A stretch of 64,000 nucleotides of DNA from Cornus controversa (Eukaryota > Streptophyta > Magnoliopsida > Cornales > Cornaceae). The notes below the pieces were generated by a model. That model was not told the origin of the DNA and did not search any database. It saw nothing but the letters and a program-made list of their open reading frames with translations. A program made the position numbers and the translations under genes. The stretch lies in the NCBI GenBank assembly GCA_026545225.1, contig CM048845.1:88005033-88069032 (forward strand), written 5' to 3'. This document shows positions 22,730 to 35,057 of this stretch, in pieces (position 1 is the first letter of the stretch; each line of letters opens with the position of its first letter).

Positions 22730-25110
22730 AACACTCAACTAACATGCTATGGTAAGATTTTACTATGCATTTGTCTCTTTGATTAAAATATGAATCAAAA
22801 TGAAGTGAATAAGAGAAGCAACTTATTCTATATATAAACAACATAGAACACGTATTTTCATACAAAAGCTATAACAATTTATCAGGCGAGTTTAAACTTG
22901 TACCTCAGATTTAATTTCTTCCTATGAAAATTGGAACCGTTTTTGTATCTCTCTTGTTTAGGGAGAGGTTATCGGGAGCGAAAGCTGATCAACAGAAAGA
23001 ATTTTGAAGCTTTTTGGTAATGTCAAACAGCTAACTGTTGTTTGCCACCTGGGCAGCCACATGGATTCAGCATATTGTGTCGGTTAAGTAGTTCGGCCTA
23101 AATGGCATTGTCCTCAAAACATTATTTTAAGAAGAATATTAGATAATATGAATACTAATAAGTCATATTCACTTGTTCTTGGATATGAGAATTTGATAAA
23201 TCCGACGTTTAGACACAATCCTACAGCCCTGCGACAGATGTTTCCTAATTCATGTAATATAATTTAGTACTGCCGCAATGTCTTAAAGCGAGCATATAGT
23301 CTGAGTCTGAACTATAATTAATCCTATATAGTTTCTATTCACATGAACACTCACTGAGAATCTCTAGAGTGATCTCCAGATTACGCTCTCACCAGGAAAC
23401 TTTCTGATAATTCGAACATCTTCAATTTTGCGGTCATGCTTCTAGAATTGATCACTGCACACCAGCCTACTGATCAAAGCTCAAGTTTATATAGATGAAC
23501 ATATAGTCAAGGTCAACCTTGTGAGTTTTCTATTTCACAACTAGAACAATAATCTAACAATTATGCATTATGAGACTTATCATTCTTGGCAATTAATTAA
23601 TCCATAGTATGTGGCCTTAAATAATGTTTTGGATAATTTGCAATGAGAGAAGTATTATTTTTATATAACTGAAAAACTTGACAGCTGAAGTGGAGATTTC
23701 TGTCATTGGTCTCTCATATCTTGGTGTTCCTAGCAGAGGGAACTCATGCGTATTTCCTGGCAAGTTCAGGTGCTGTAATAATGTATCCTCATATAGCAAA
23801 AAGCCATGAAGCACAATATGGTGACCGATGATCTACTGAGAGATTACGACTGTATATAATAATAGAGCTGAAGTGTGTAATTTTTATGGTTGTTGCCAAG
23901 AGGCCAGGCTAAGATCTCTTGTTGAACATTCTAGATCTTTTTCATTCCCTTTTCAATACTCATTGTGCATCATATTTTAGTGACACTGCCTCCGTCTACT
24001 GAAGCCATTACCCTATGCTAGTAGTGTCAGTCTAGTGTGTTTTCAAAAGGAGACTGAATCGAAACCAATCCTATGGCTATATAGCCAAAAACTAGGCTCT
24101 AACTTGAACTTGCATGCTTGACCATTTTTATTATTGCACCAATCAGTGGAGCTGGAGCTCGAGCCGTGCCGAGTTCTAGAGTTCGTGTTCGGTCTCGGAT
24201 CGTCAAATCCAGAGGGGTTTTCGAGCTCAGCTCGAGCTCTGCGTAGCCACGATGGAGATCTGCTCGACAGTGTTCGAAAGAACTCGAGTTCGAGTCAATT
24301 GAGCTCGTTTACGCGTGTCAGTAGGCAATAAATGTACGATATGTGTGTGTATATACATATATACCTACTAACCCCAAATGAGAAAGAAATTAGTGAAACA
24401 GACACAACGATGAAGAGAGATATAGACTAACCTGCTTGCCAATCAAACACGATCTGATTGTTGTCGGCGTTGTGGTCGCCGTTGGGTGGGTCCGATGGAG
24501 CTGCGGTTGCTTGGGTCGTCGCCGGTTTATTTGCTTCGGGTGTGACTAGGGTTGTGGGAGACTGGAGTGACTGCTTCGTCCTCCCCGCTTGTTACTTGCT
24601 TGGTGTGAGAGAGAAGTTATCAGGGTTGACCTAGTGCAAAGTGGTTGGGCTTCGGCTGTTTTTATCTTAAAAAGGGTAGGCTGGGTTGGGTTAGTTTTGC
24701 CAGCGCCTTGTCTTAGAGTTAAGATTAAGGATGGACATGGTTCTTTTTTGACGATAAATACAACAAAATCAAACCGATCTAAATTATCTAAAGTGAATCA
24801 ACAGTACAAGAATGGTTTAGATCGATACGATTTTAAGGATAAGTTTACTTTAAAAGGTGAATCAACAGTACAAGAATGGTTTAGATCCATTCGATTTTAA
24901 GGATAAGCTTACTTTAAAAAGGAGTCTAATATCAATAAGATTTAACTTAAATTAAGCTTTGTTCAACTTAATTTTTGTAATGTACATAATGTAATACAGT
25001 TTTATTATTATGTGTGTGCGCGTGTAAATTAGGTTTAAGGTTTGAAAAATATGTATACACAACATTGGGTTTAATGTGACGGAAGTTTATCTTGACAAAA
25101 TGTTATGAAC
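22730..25110. repeat. Segmental duplication, copy B (LINE-free)
   Basis: Collinear with copy A (14823-21560). At 23281-23300 the sequence runs taaagcgagcatatagtctg, which is the pre-insertion form of the site that holds the LINE in copy A (aagcatac|agtctcag). Copy B carries its own PERK exon relic, the cgagctc-rich block near 24130-24310 and the same end at about 25060-25110. Confidence 0.85.
23360..23520 (+). pseudogene. PERK exon 6 relic, copy B
   Basis: Second copy of the exon 6 fragment, more decayed than copy A. The nucleotide alignment is clear (gctctcaccaggaaacttt, gtcatgcttctagaattgat), but small indels break the frame after the IDQ-equivalent position. The following sequence to about 24110 aligns with PERK intron 6. 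No other exon is present. Confidence 0.75.
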
Positions 25111-25189
25111 CAAATAAATAAGAACACGTATTTTGATAATAAAAAATTAAAAATAATAATACTGAAAATTGCTAAATTTTAAGTTATCT

Positions 25190-27390
25190 CTGTCACGTCC
25201 AGAAAACCGAACCACTGAGACTCCCCCAATCCAAATTTAAATCCCAAAAGTAAACACGTCCATTAAACCCTAATGAATCACCTTAACTCATAATTATCAC
25301 ATAAGCTTAATTACATACACACTCGTGTGTGTGTGCAACTCAACATCAACCAATACCAATAGAAAATTATTCAAAACTACTCCATTTAAAAAAAAACATT
25401 TAAATCGAGTTTTAAACAACAAAGTTATACTTATTTAAAAATAGTTTAAAATATTTACCAGTTGACTTATCTAAAGGAGCAGTCAAATGTTTTGTCGCTC
25501 AAAAAAGTTCTGCCGAAAAGAGTTGACTTATCTGAATGAGCAGTCGATTACTTCTACATATTTGAAAATCTTTAGTAGTCAATTTATCTAAAGGAACAGT
25601 CGACTGTTTCCTTATATTTGAAAAAAAAAATTATATTAGTCGACTTATCTAAAAGAGAAGTCGACTTTTTTGTCACTATAAAAAGCTCAAAAATACTCTG
25701 TTGAAAACAGTCGATTGTTTCAACCTGGAAACTCCTTTTTAGCATATTTTTCTCAAAACTTGCACCAATCCTCGTACATATACATTTTCAAAACACAAAA
25801 CTCATTCAATCACATCTCAATCATGAATGAAATGTCGAAACTTCATACATCCCATATAAGTAATCTTTAAATCATAAATGGACATTAATGAAAATACAAT
25901 TCATTAACAAAACCAGTCTCAAAAGTTATATATGTAGAAATAAACATAGATGAAGACTTATCATTTAAAATGTCTAACATTTTTCATATTTAATACCATG
26001 CTTACACCGCAATACCTATTAAAGGTTACCTTTATCGGAATATCTCACTACACATCAATCCATGAGGGTACCTTTACTAAAATACCTCATGAGGGTTACC
26101 TTTAAGAAATAACTCGCCATTTTACCGAATAGATTTTATCGTTCAAATTGAGCTCACCTCCCTCACCGTGCCAATGAAGATGAACCACACATATTCAATC
26201 TAATGTATATTTACAATTTAAAACCAATGAGGCATTCAACAATTATGTTTGTACAAGTTCTCATTTAATCACCATATATAGTCACATTGAGCATGCTTCA
26301 CATTTTCACATTTCACATAATCTCATATCCTCCACATTCCATATAATTCATAAATTGACAATTCAATCATACTTGTTATTCAAACATGTTTTCAATGTAA
26401 TTTATCAAACACGTAAGTGTCACATTCACAATTATACATAAATTCACCAAATTACTTCACAATTCAATTCCAACATACTTATAAAATTCTCTAAGGTATT
26501 TATAAACATACAATTACATCAACTAACATTAATAACACATTTAATAGCATAATTAAGCATGCTTTAATATTAAAAAATAATTTAATTATACCCATATAAC
26601 CAATTAGTTGCCTTAACAACCAATATACTAACAAAAACTCTAGATTCTACAGGTTAGGCATCCCTACTTCAATTTGGAAGAGCTTCCAAATAATTTTTCC
26701 CAAATTCATCAAAAATCAATTTTCTCCAAAATTGATTCTGAACAGATCAATCTCGAGCTTACAATGCGTTGATCATTTCTCTCTTTTTCGGTGAACTTTA
26801 ATTATGGACCTAAGCGCTTCAAAATCAATGGAGAAAGGGAAGAAGAAGATATTACTATATATAGATATATGTATATTGCTCCATTGGGATAATTTCAAAT
26901 GATAAATGAGGGCTGGGTATTCTCTTTCTATTTATAGAATTTTAACCTACTTTTATTTATAAAAATGCCATTACTTTTTTACTAAACCTTTCCAAACTCA
27001 ATTTTTAAGTTTCATAACTCCGATTGACACAAAATCGATTCTGTAGTGTGTCAAATATTTTATTTAACCTACCCTTCAAATTTGGAGTCATTCCGACACT
27101 TTCGAATTTTCTGGGCCCGCTTTCCGAGTTAACTTTTGTTAATCGCTCTGAAAACTTCCCCAAACCTTAAATAAGTTACCAAAATATGTATTTTATATTT
27201 AAAACACATATATAATCACTTAAAGCATTAATATGACAATAAATGAAAATAATGCAAGACCGACCAAAAGTGGTTACGGTCCTTACGGTCACGCCCCGAA
27301 TTTCTATACCCAGAACAGTACAAGAACTCAAGAGTGAGAAAGTGAAATGCCAACACATCTTAACCTTTATCATGCTCTGACACTATAGCT
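25190..27390 (-). mobile_element. LTR-derived non-coding sequence (decayed)
   Basis: Begins tgtcacgtccagaaaacc, a common start or end of large plant LTRs, and is long, AT-rich and non-coding. A weak match to a tRNA-Met primer site (minus strand, ...TGTCAGAGCATG) lies at about 27366-27378. A cluster of agtcgactt-like palindromes occurs at 25450-25730. I read it as an old, broken LTR-retrotransposon remnant, probably Gypsy-type; borders are uncertain. Confidence 0.4.
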
Positions 27391-29500
27391 GTTACACCCC
27401 AATTTTTGACATCCAAATCGATATAGGAAATGGAGGTCATCAATTCCAACATCATCACTCATTAATCTTATTCATACTCTGATACCATAACTGTCAAACT
27501 CACATTCCTACTATTGGGCCCCTTACAGGACAACCAGTCAAGCTAATCATCCAATTCAGCTCAATCAGCAGATTAAATGCTTCGATTAATCGAAAGTGGG
27601 GTTTCGATTAATTGTACTTCAATTAATCGAACCTCTATTGAAACACACATATTTTTGACCATCAAATGTGATTAGTCATTCAATTAATCAAAAGCCAGTG
27701 TTTCGATTAATCGAAAAGCTAGTTCCAATTGATCGTGGCATTTCCTGATGAAGTTCACAACTCCCTATCATTCCAACTTCAAACGCTGATTTTAATGTCT
27801 CAACATATCCCTATATCATAACATACATCTACACAAGTTTATACACAACCACAACATGCATAAACATTAACCAAAATCATAAAAAAAGACTTCATACTTG
27901 AAGCATACGTTATTTAAACAAAACTTCCATGTTCAAAAGCCACAATTCAAAGCTTAAGTGATTAGATACAACATCTCAAAAAAAAAAGGAAGAAAGTCTC
28001 TTCATACATTTCAAAATGCACCATGTCCACATCCTGGACGTGCATAGCATAAAAACAACCCAAAAAGAATCCTTGCCATGACCAGAAAATTGTTAATGTA
28101 GAGGGATAAACAAAGTTCTATGTGCTAAAGATCATATGTTGTGCAATTTACCCAAGTTTTCACATTTCATATTAGTATGTAAGTAAATCAAAATGCATAG
28201 TCTAACTACGTGTCATGTTTCCTAGTATTTTAGTCAAACGTCAAAATTTCTGTTCACATGGCATACACGTCAATTTGCATGACAAATCACAATTACTTAA
28301 TATATTCAAAACATCAATGCACAATTTCATCATACCTATAACATATGACAAAATTAAATTTGAACATAAAGTCCAACACAAAATCACATAACTCTTATAA
28401 TTGTGCTTATACTCACGCACTCAAATCGAATAAGTGCCAAAGCTCCATACCCCATGTCCTTAGTTATTTTCGAGCTATTAACCTATCGATAACCAACTCT
28501 TTTGCACAAGTTTGAGGTCTTTCAACCTCGAATGATCTATTCCCTTTTTACTTTGTACATGAGTCATTTATGAGATATCACCCCCCACACACCAAACATG
28601 TCACGTTTATCATATACATACACAAGTCTCGATGCATTTGCACCCATTTCATATCCTATGTTCATCTCTAATACGTTACACAAGAAACTATATCGACACA
28701 TGCACACATTCAACCTTTTCAACATAATTTACACTGAAATTAAGATTTCAACATATGTCACAAAATCTCATATATACAATATATGTCACATAAAGCATAT
28801 ACAAGCAACTCATGCATTCTAAATCACATTTCAATCATTTTATATCCAATAAAACATAAATGCATCAATTTAAATCAAGAATCTCATCATAAAGTTTCAT
28901 TTATTCATATATAACATGAAAACAATAATTTTATGCTCATAATATGAAACTAAGCTTGTATTGAAAGACACAACATATACCCCCTACCTCAAGAGATCAA
29001 ATCTCTAGCTAACCCTCAAATCTACCAGCTCAAAATTTACCCAAACCTAGCTTTGTTTAGTTCAAAACGATGTCCTTGCCACGTACAATGAATTTTCCTT
29101 CACATGCATCTTCTGAATCAAGCCATAAAGTTTTCGAAATCTAGAGATAAGAATAAAAGGTGAAAAGGAGAGAAGGGAGAGCTTTGGTCAGCTATTTAGA
29201 GAGAGAGAATTGGTTGAAATATCTGAGATTTTGATATTTATAAGTCCTAGGGCATAAAATTACCAAAATACCCTTAGTTAACTTAACGTACCTTCCCAAG
29301 CTCTATTTTCGAATCTAAAAGTGGCTATGGCCTCGAAATCAATTATACATCTCTCCTAACATTCTATTTGGTTTAAAACAAAAATAAAATTTTAAAAAAA
29401 ATATCCAATTTTTCGGACCCACTCGACCCCCGTCCCGGGTCCCGACGACCCAAAATCTCAAAATGGGCCGAATGGCTCATTAAATTCTCTGGACCCTTAA
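27391..29500 (-). mobile_element. LTR-like non-coding sequence, second block
   Basis: At 27472-27500 the minus strand reads ...GTTTGACAGTTATGGTATCAGAGTATG, i.e. an LTR end followed by a tRNA-Met-type primer site. The region to its right (27497 to about 29500) is therefore likely an LTR of a minus-strand element. It is non-coding, with repeated tcgattaatcga motifs (27590-27735), and its general layout resembles the preceding block. It is an old fossil with no coding interior visible. Confidence 0.4.
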
Positions 29501-30114
29501 ACAAGTCTCCAACTATGCAAATCACATTTAAAACAAATGCAAATCTATTTATAATCCCAATTCAAAAAATAACTAAATAATAATATAAAAAAATTAGATC
29601 TTTAAATAATATGCAAATCTATTTATAATCCCAATTCAAAAAATAATTAAATAAAAAAAAAATTGGATCTCTACATAAGTGTTGAAGTTTTTAAGTGATA
29701 ACTAAAAATTAAATATTTTTTGATATCTTTTTGAATTTTCAGCATTTAGTGATAAGTGATTTTCCTGTCAGTTAGAATTTTACTCCATTTTAAGTGATGC
29801 TTACCATTTTCAGTGATAATCAAATTACTTTATCAAACGTACTTAATTGAATAAGTGTTTAATCAGTTCAGAATTAAGCGTTGAATTGTGTTATCAAACA
29901 ACACCTGTGTATTAGAGTTGCACAAAAAATTGACCGGACATTATAACATTACTCTAATAAAAAAGTGGGTTGTGAGGTTGACAATTAGTAGATAAAGTGT
30001 GGAGAGGGAAGGAAGAAAAAACTGAACAAACTTTATCAAAACCCAAAATATAAAAATCTCTATAATTCAAAAAAGTAAGTAAGACATGGCACCCCTCTAG
30101 GTTAGCAAAGTGCA
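29501..30114. other. Intergenic, MITE-like tail sequence
   Basis: Contains a small tandem repeat (caaatctatttataatccca twice, about 29540 and 29615). A stretch with tatcaaac/gtgataagtgat around 29670-29915 resembles common plant MITE sequence. No gene is seen. Confidence 0.3.
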
Positions 30115-30123
30115 TACCTTTTT

Positions 30124-30975
30124 GGATTAAATTCACTGACCTTCCCTATGGTTTGGTCAAATTACACTCAGAGAGACCATTTGACATTTATTTCTTTCAG
30201 CCCCCCTAAATCAAATTTTTCGATGACCGGAATAAATTGTAAGAGTGAAAAGACAATTTTTCCCTTACATTATAATATCACAATATATTTCAAATAGGGT
30301 AAAATACAATGACATCCCATGAGGTTTGTCGTAATTGCACTGACCTCCCCTTTTATGATTTGAAATAATATTTTAGGATGATTTTACCATTATACCCCCA
30401 AATAATTTAATAAAAATAAATAAATAAATGTGTTTTCTAATATGATATATACGACTTCATGCACACAATACTACTAACTCAGTCATTTTCGTCAATCCGT
30501 ACCCGTGACTCACGACAAAATCCAACAACTCAGTCTAAAAATCTGATCATATGTATACGTTTGTATATATATCACCATGATCAAAGATATTTGAAAATAA
30601 TTTGTGTGATAGAATTTATGGCGATTGATTAGATATGTTAGGAGCAAGATTGAAGATCAATGGTTGTCATGAGTGGTGACGGTGCTGGTGTAGCAAGTGT
30701 ACAAAAGAAGACTAAACAAAGAGAGAAAATATAATGTGGGCAAAAATGTTATTTTAGAAATTATTTTTTTTCTTCAAATGAGGTCAGTACAATTACACCA
30801 GACCTTGGGAGAGATCATTATATTTTACCATATTTGAAATATAATGTGATATTATAATGCAAGGGCAAGTTTGTCCTTTCACACTTGAAAAATGAATTTA
30901 AGGGAGGTAAAGGGTCAAACGGTCTCTCCAAGTGTAATTTGACCAAACCTTAGGGGAGGTCAATGAATTTAACCC
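30124..30975. mobile_element. MULE-type MITE with long inverted repeats
   Basis: The two ends are inverted copies of each other over roughly 220 bp (left ggattaaattcactgacc, right reverse complement gggttaaattcattgacc). They enclose about 420 bp of non-coding DNA. The 9-bp flanks taccttttt (30115-30123) and tatcttttt (30976-30984) match at 8 of 9. Long terminal inverted repeats plus a 9-bp target duplication are characteristic of Mutator-like elements. It has no transposase. Confidence 0.8.
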
Positions 30976-30984
30976 TATCTTTTT

Positions 30985-31372
30985 TTATTACGGGTAAAAT
31001 TATGCTTTAAATGAGAATAAATTTTTAAATGGTCCAAGATTACATGAGTCTAACCAACTACATACATACATCACCAAAAAGTTGATATATTTGGTGATGT
31101 GTCATTTTGTGATTGGCCAAGATATTAGGTAAAAAGAAAAGGCATTTGATTTGGGTAAGTCCTTGAAAGCAACCAACCAAAAACTAGAATTTTTATCCAA
31201 TGTGGTGTTCAAAACGCTATAGATCAAGGTATTAAAAATAAAAAATAGATAAAATATATATATACACATTAACCTATACAGGGCTAAATTATAAATAGGT
31301 CCTTATATACATTTAAAATAATTTTACATCCCGTCTTTTTAATTTAGGTGATGTGTTTCCTCTTCATTAGTC
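30985..31372. other. Intergenic, no clear feature
   Basis: AT-rich, non-coding sequence between the MULE MITE and the SINE. I see no feature. Confidence 0.3.
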
Positions 31373-31390
31373 AAATATAATAAACTGATT

Positions 31391-31502
31391 TTTTTTTTTT
31401 TTGTAGTGGCAAGATTAACTTTCACAATCCACTTGGGGAGACTGAATCCTATACCTTTCACTTTGAAAGAAGAGGAAATACCACTGGACCACATGTCTCA
31501 TT
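31391..31502 (-). mobile_element. tRNA-derived SINE with 18-bp target duplication
   Basis: On the minus strand: gtggtccagtggtatt (box A), ggtataggattcagtctc (box B), then an A-tail (plus-strand T run 31391-31402). The flanks aaatataataaactgatt (31373-31390) and aaatataacaaactgatt (31503-31520) differ at one base, a clear target-site duplication. The near-perfect duplication indicates a fairly young insertion. Confidence 0.85.
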
Positions 31503-31520
31503 AAATATAACAAACTGATT

Positions 31521-32380
31521 TAATGGAATTTTTTACGGCCTACTACTGATATTGCAAATAAAGTTTTTACGGTTTGTTCTTGAAGTTTTCTACAACTTCT
31601 TCTTAATTGTGATGTTGTATATTTATACATACAAACACTTACTACTTTTAGGTATTTGTTCTTTTAAATAACAAAAAAAAAAATGATTCGTATGAAACGA
31701 GATATTATTATTCTTTTATAATATTATAGGTTCATTCTTAGTTATGTATTTTTCTAGAAATTTTTATTCGATATTATGTCCACTTTAGTTCATTGTTATA
31801 TATAATAAATGTCAAATGTGATATGGGATAAAAAAATTTTGTTACATGTGATTGTCTACCATTCAAGAAAAGAGTAACTGTTATGAATTTGAGGAATTGC
31901 AAGTTGAATTTGAGGATCGACAAAATTGAATTTGTGAAATAGAAAAGAATTTGCTTCTAAAGTGCTAGGTTGCATCATTCATGCAATGCATAAGAACGGC
32001 TAGGAGAATTATGTGACTTAGCATGTAACCATCTATAAACTCTCAAATTTTAAATCCGATCATATATATACGAAAATATATAATTTTATTTAAGAAATAA
32101 ATGATGACATTTGCGTTAGTCAACCTTTTATATTTTTTATGTTTACCATCACTTTTTACTATAGCTGTTATTTTAATAATTTTATTTAGTTTTGTAATTG
32201 GACCATTTTAACAAGGATAATTCAGAAGTTTTCAAAAGGCAGATACATGAGTGCAGTGGTGGCACCACCCTAACTCACCTAGAAGCCTTTTGAAAGCTTC
32301 AAATTCAGCATATATATCATTACTCTTTTAACAAAAGTAACATAATGATGTGGCGCGATTTTGACTAGTATATGGTTCAT
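31521..32380. other. Intergenic, no clear feature
   Basis: AT-rich and non-coding. I see no ORF with a domain and no defined element. Confidence 0.3.
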
Positions 32381-32386
32381 TTAAAT

Positions 32387-32400
32387 TAGAGTAAGTTACA

Positions 32401-32434
<34 letters not shown>

Positions 32435-32728
32435 ATATATATATATGATGCAATTAACTCCCAATTATTTAAAAGTTACAATTTCACCCTAATCCATTAA
32501 GTGTCATTAAGAACTTAAGGTACATCTAATTTGCCATTTTACCCTTGAAGATATAAATAAATAAAAATAAAATACATGGTAAATTGAAAAACAAAAACAC
32601 AACTTTCAAGGGAGTGATTTACAACATTTTTTAATTAATACTTTAGGGGACTTATGTGCAAAAATGAAAGCCAGAGGTAATTTACGAAATCGTCAAAATT
32701 GAGGAGGTTTCTTACAATTTACTCGAAA
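32387..32728. mobile_element. Possible MITE containing a TA repeat
   Basis: The ends are weakly inverted (left tagagtaagttacaa, right reverse complement tcgagtaaattgtaag). The inside carries a TA microsatellite (about 32400-32446) and a ctcccaatt...ttacaatttcacc block. No target duplication was established. Confidence 0.35.
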
Positions 32729-32919
32729 AGGGTGTTATATAAAATTTTCAACTTAGAATTGTATAAAATATGCACGTGATATTATTCTGTCTATTTCATA
32801 ACGGTTCGCTAACAGTAGGGGCGATTTGCATCATTTCTTAACACTTTAATGAAGTTATGTGCAAAAGTGAATCTTGAGGAGGTCCTTTAAATTATTTTAT
32901 TTTATTTTGTACTTGGTCC

Positions 32920-34177
32920 TAGGGGTGGAAAAAATATCAATGGAACTAGTACTGAACCTGTTTGAACCGAATCGGATCATATTGTACAACTACAATTCGA
33001 TTTTATTCCAGTTCTAAAAATAGAGAATCGTTAGCTTAATATTCAATTATAGTTTGGAGCTGATTAGGACTGGATCGAACCGTTAACTAAATAAATAAAT
33101 ATATATAGCCATGCTATGCAAAAATACAAAATTTGTAATAAATTAATCCTATTCTGAATTGGACAATAAGGGATCTTTATTGCTAATATCACATATTACA
33201 CAAAGATAAGATTGAACTACAAAGGATAAAAGAATGGAATTGTATATCCTACACTAGAATAGGAAGAATATATAGTTGTGGTGGAAAACAACTATAAATA
33301 ATTCAAGTATTATGTATCTCTTTTCAAGTGATTGCACATTTTGGAGCAAGACCTTGAGGAAACCATTTTTTGTTTATGCAGAAATTGTTAGGGCTGCAAC
33401 TCGGGCAGGTTAGAAATACAACTCGACCCGACATCTGAAATGTTTAACGTACCCTAACCTAACTCTAACCCGACCTCCAACCCTAACTATTCAACCCGAT
33501 CACAACCCATCCTTGAATTTTAAACTCGGGTTAAGATTTCGAGTTAGAAAGTAGGGTTAATTCGGTTTATCCATATGATCAATATTTACATTGAAAATTT
33601 AAGGTAATCTTTAGTTAGTTTCAGATTAGATTACCCTTTAATACAAAAAAAATCAAGAATTTAATGCAAATTTCTAAAAAATTACAAACAATTTTTTAGG
33701 TAACTAATTCTCCAAAGTGTTAATATACAATAAATTAAGATTTAAATAAAGGAAATTGAAAAAAAAAAGTTTCCTAATTTGAATGTTATATATAATATAT
33801 TTAACATAAAAACTATGTGTAAAAATAATATTACAATTTGTGTTTAGGTTGGGCTCTGGTTGTTGGGCACCACAAACCAAGCCCAACCTTAATTAAGTTT
33901 GGATTGAGATTTTTAATCCAAGCTTAACCCTAATCGTAAAAATAGTTGTCCAAACTTGTAAAAAATCGGGCTAGCCTCGGATTGTCCAACCCAAGTTGCA
34001 CCCCTAGTAATTGTATATCACGTGACTAAGGAACTGCACCGAATTGGTCTTTTACAATTTGGTTCCACTGTTCTAATGATTCGGTTCAGGTCCTAATTTT
34101 GTAGGAACTGTTGGGATCGGTTTGATTTGGTTCAATTCAATCTAGAATTGGATTGAACCGAACCGTGTGCACCACTA
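32920..34177. mobile_element. hAT-like MITE interrupted by another hAT MITE
   Basis: Left end TAGGGGTGGAAAA and right end (reverse complement) TAGTGGTGCACAC resemble hAT termini. The flanking 8-mers cttggtcc and gttgaacc match at only 5 of 8. The interior has gaaccgaatcgg-type motifs on both sides of the nested element at 33389-34006. Without the insert it is about 630 bp. The weak target duplication suggests it is older than the nested copy. Confidence 0.5.
33389..34006 (+). mobile_element. hAT-type MITE, copy 2 (nested)
   Basis: 618 bp with ends TAGGGCTGCAACTCGGGC and (reverse complement) TAGGGGTGCAACTTGGG. Flanks gaaattgt / gtaattgt match at 7 of 8. It is the same family and orientation as 49369-49997 and is inserted inside the hAT-like element 32920-34177. 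It is non-coding; a 60-codon minus-strand frame inside it is not a gene. Confidence 0.8.
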
Positions 34178-35057
34178 GTTGAACCATTTTAATATAAGAA
34201 ACATAATAAGTGACGTAGTGCATGAATTATTTCACCTTTTCTTAATCTGAAGAATAGCTATAGTTCATAACAGCAACCATAGGTTGTCAAATATACAAAA
34301 AGAGATGCAAATAAAATTTTGACTAGAGTATCAAGTAACTCTTAAAGTGACATTTTGATATTTTATTTTTATGCGACATGGAATGGTCATGCAACATATT
34401 TCATCAAGTTACAAAATTATTAAATTGACAATGCAACAGAAGTTATATCATTCTTGCATCCTCAATTCAACACTGTTATACCAGCAACTATTATTATTAT
34501 TATTATTATTTTATATTAGGTAAGTACTTAAATACACTTTTGCCCATGCTAGAGTTTGAATCCCCCCTCTTTAAAGGTGGTGTGGTTATACAGTTGAATT
34601 GATTTATAGGCCCTTTGATTGATATGCGATGTTGCGTTAGCGATTTAGTTTTACAAATAGTACAAATGTAATGTGTAGGAGGTATGATCATATCTATAAA
34701 TGACCAAGGCTTAAAAAAAATATAGAAGAAAATTTGTATAAATAGTTATATAGAATAAACAAAAATTTCTTATATAAAACAAAGCTAGCATTATAATGAC
34801 TGTTGAGCGAAAAAATTATCCTACCATAATTACTATTGAATATAATTGTTATATATTTTTTTTTGTAAGTATTGTAATTACATCCAATAGATATTATATT
34901 TGGTGTGAATAATTTTTTTACTCCGCGGTGTACAAGACATTATTTTGGTTTCTTATATTATGCAATTGCTTTAATATATATAGAGGAGTGCTATGGACAG
35001 TCGTGATTGCCCTTGTCTAGTCGCTGCACTGATTGATAATCAATCACAAAAGCTACA
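34178..35057. other. Intergenic, no clear feature
   Basis: AT-rich sequence with an (ATT)n run at about 34490-34511. No gene is seen. Confidence 0.3.
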
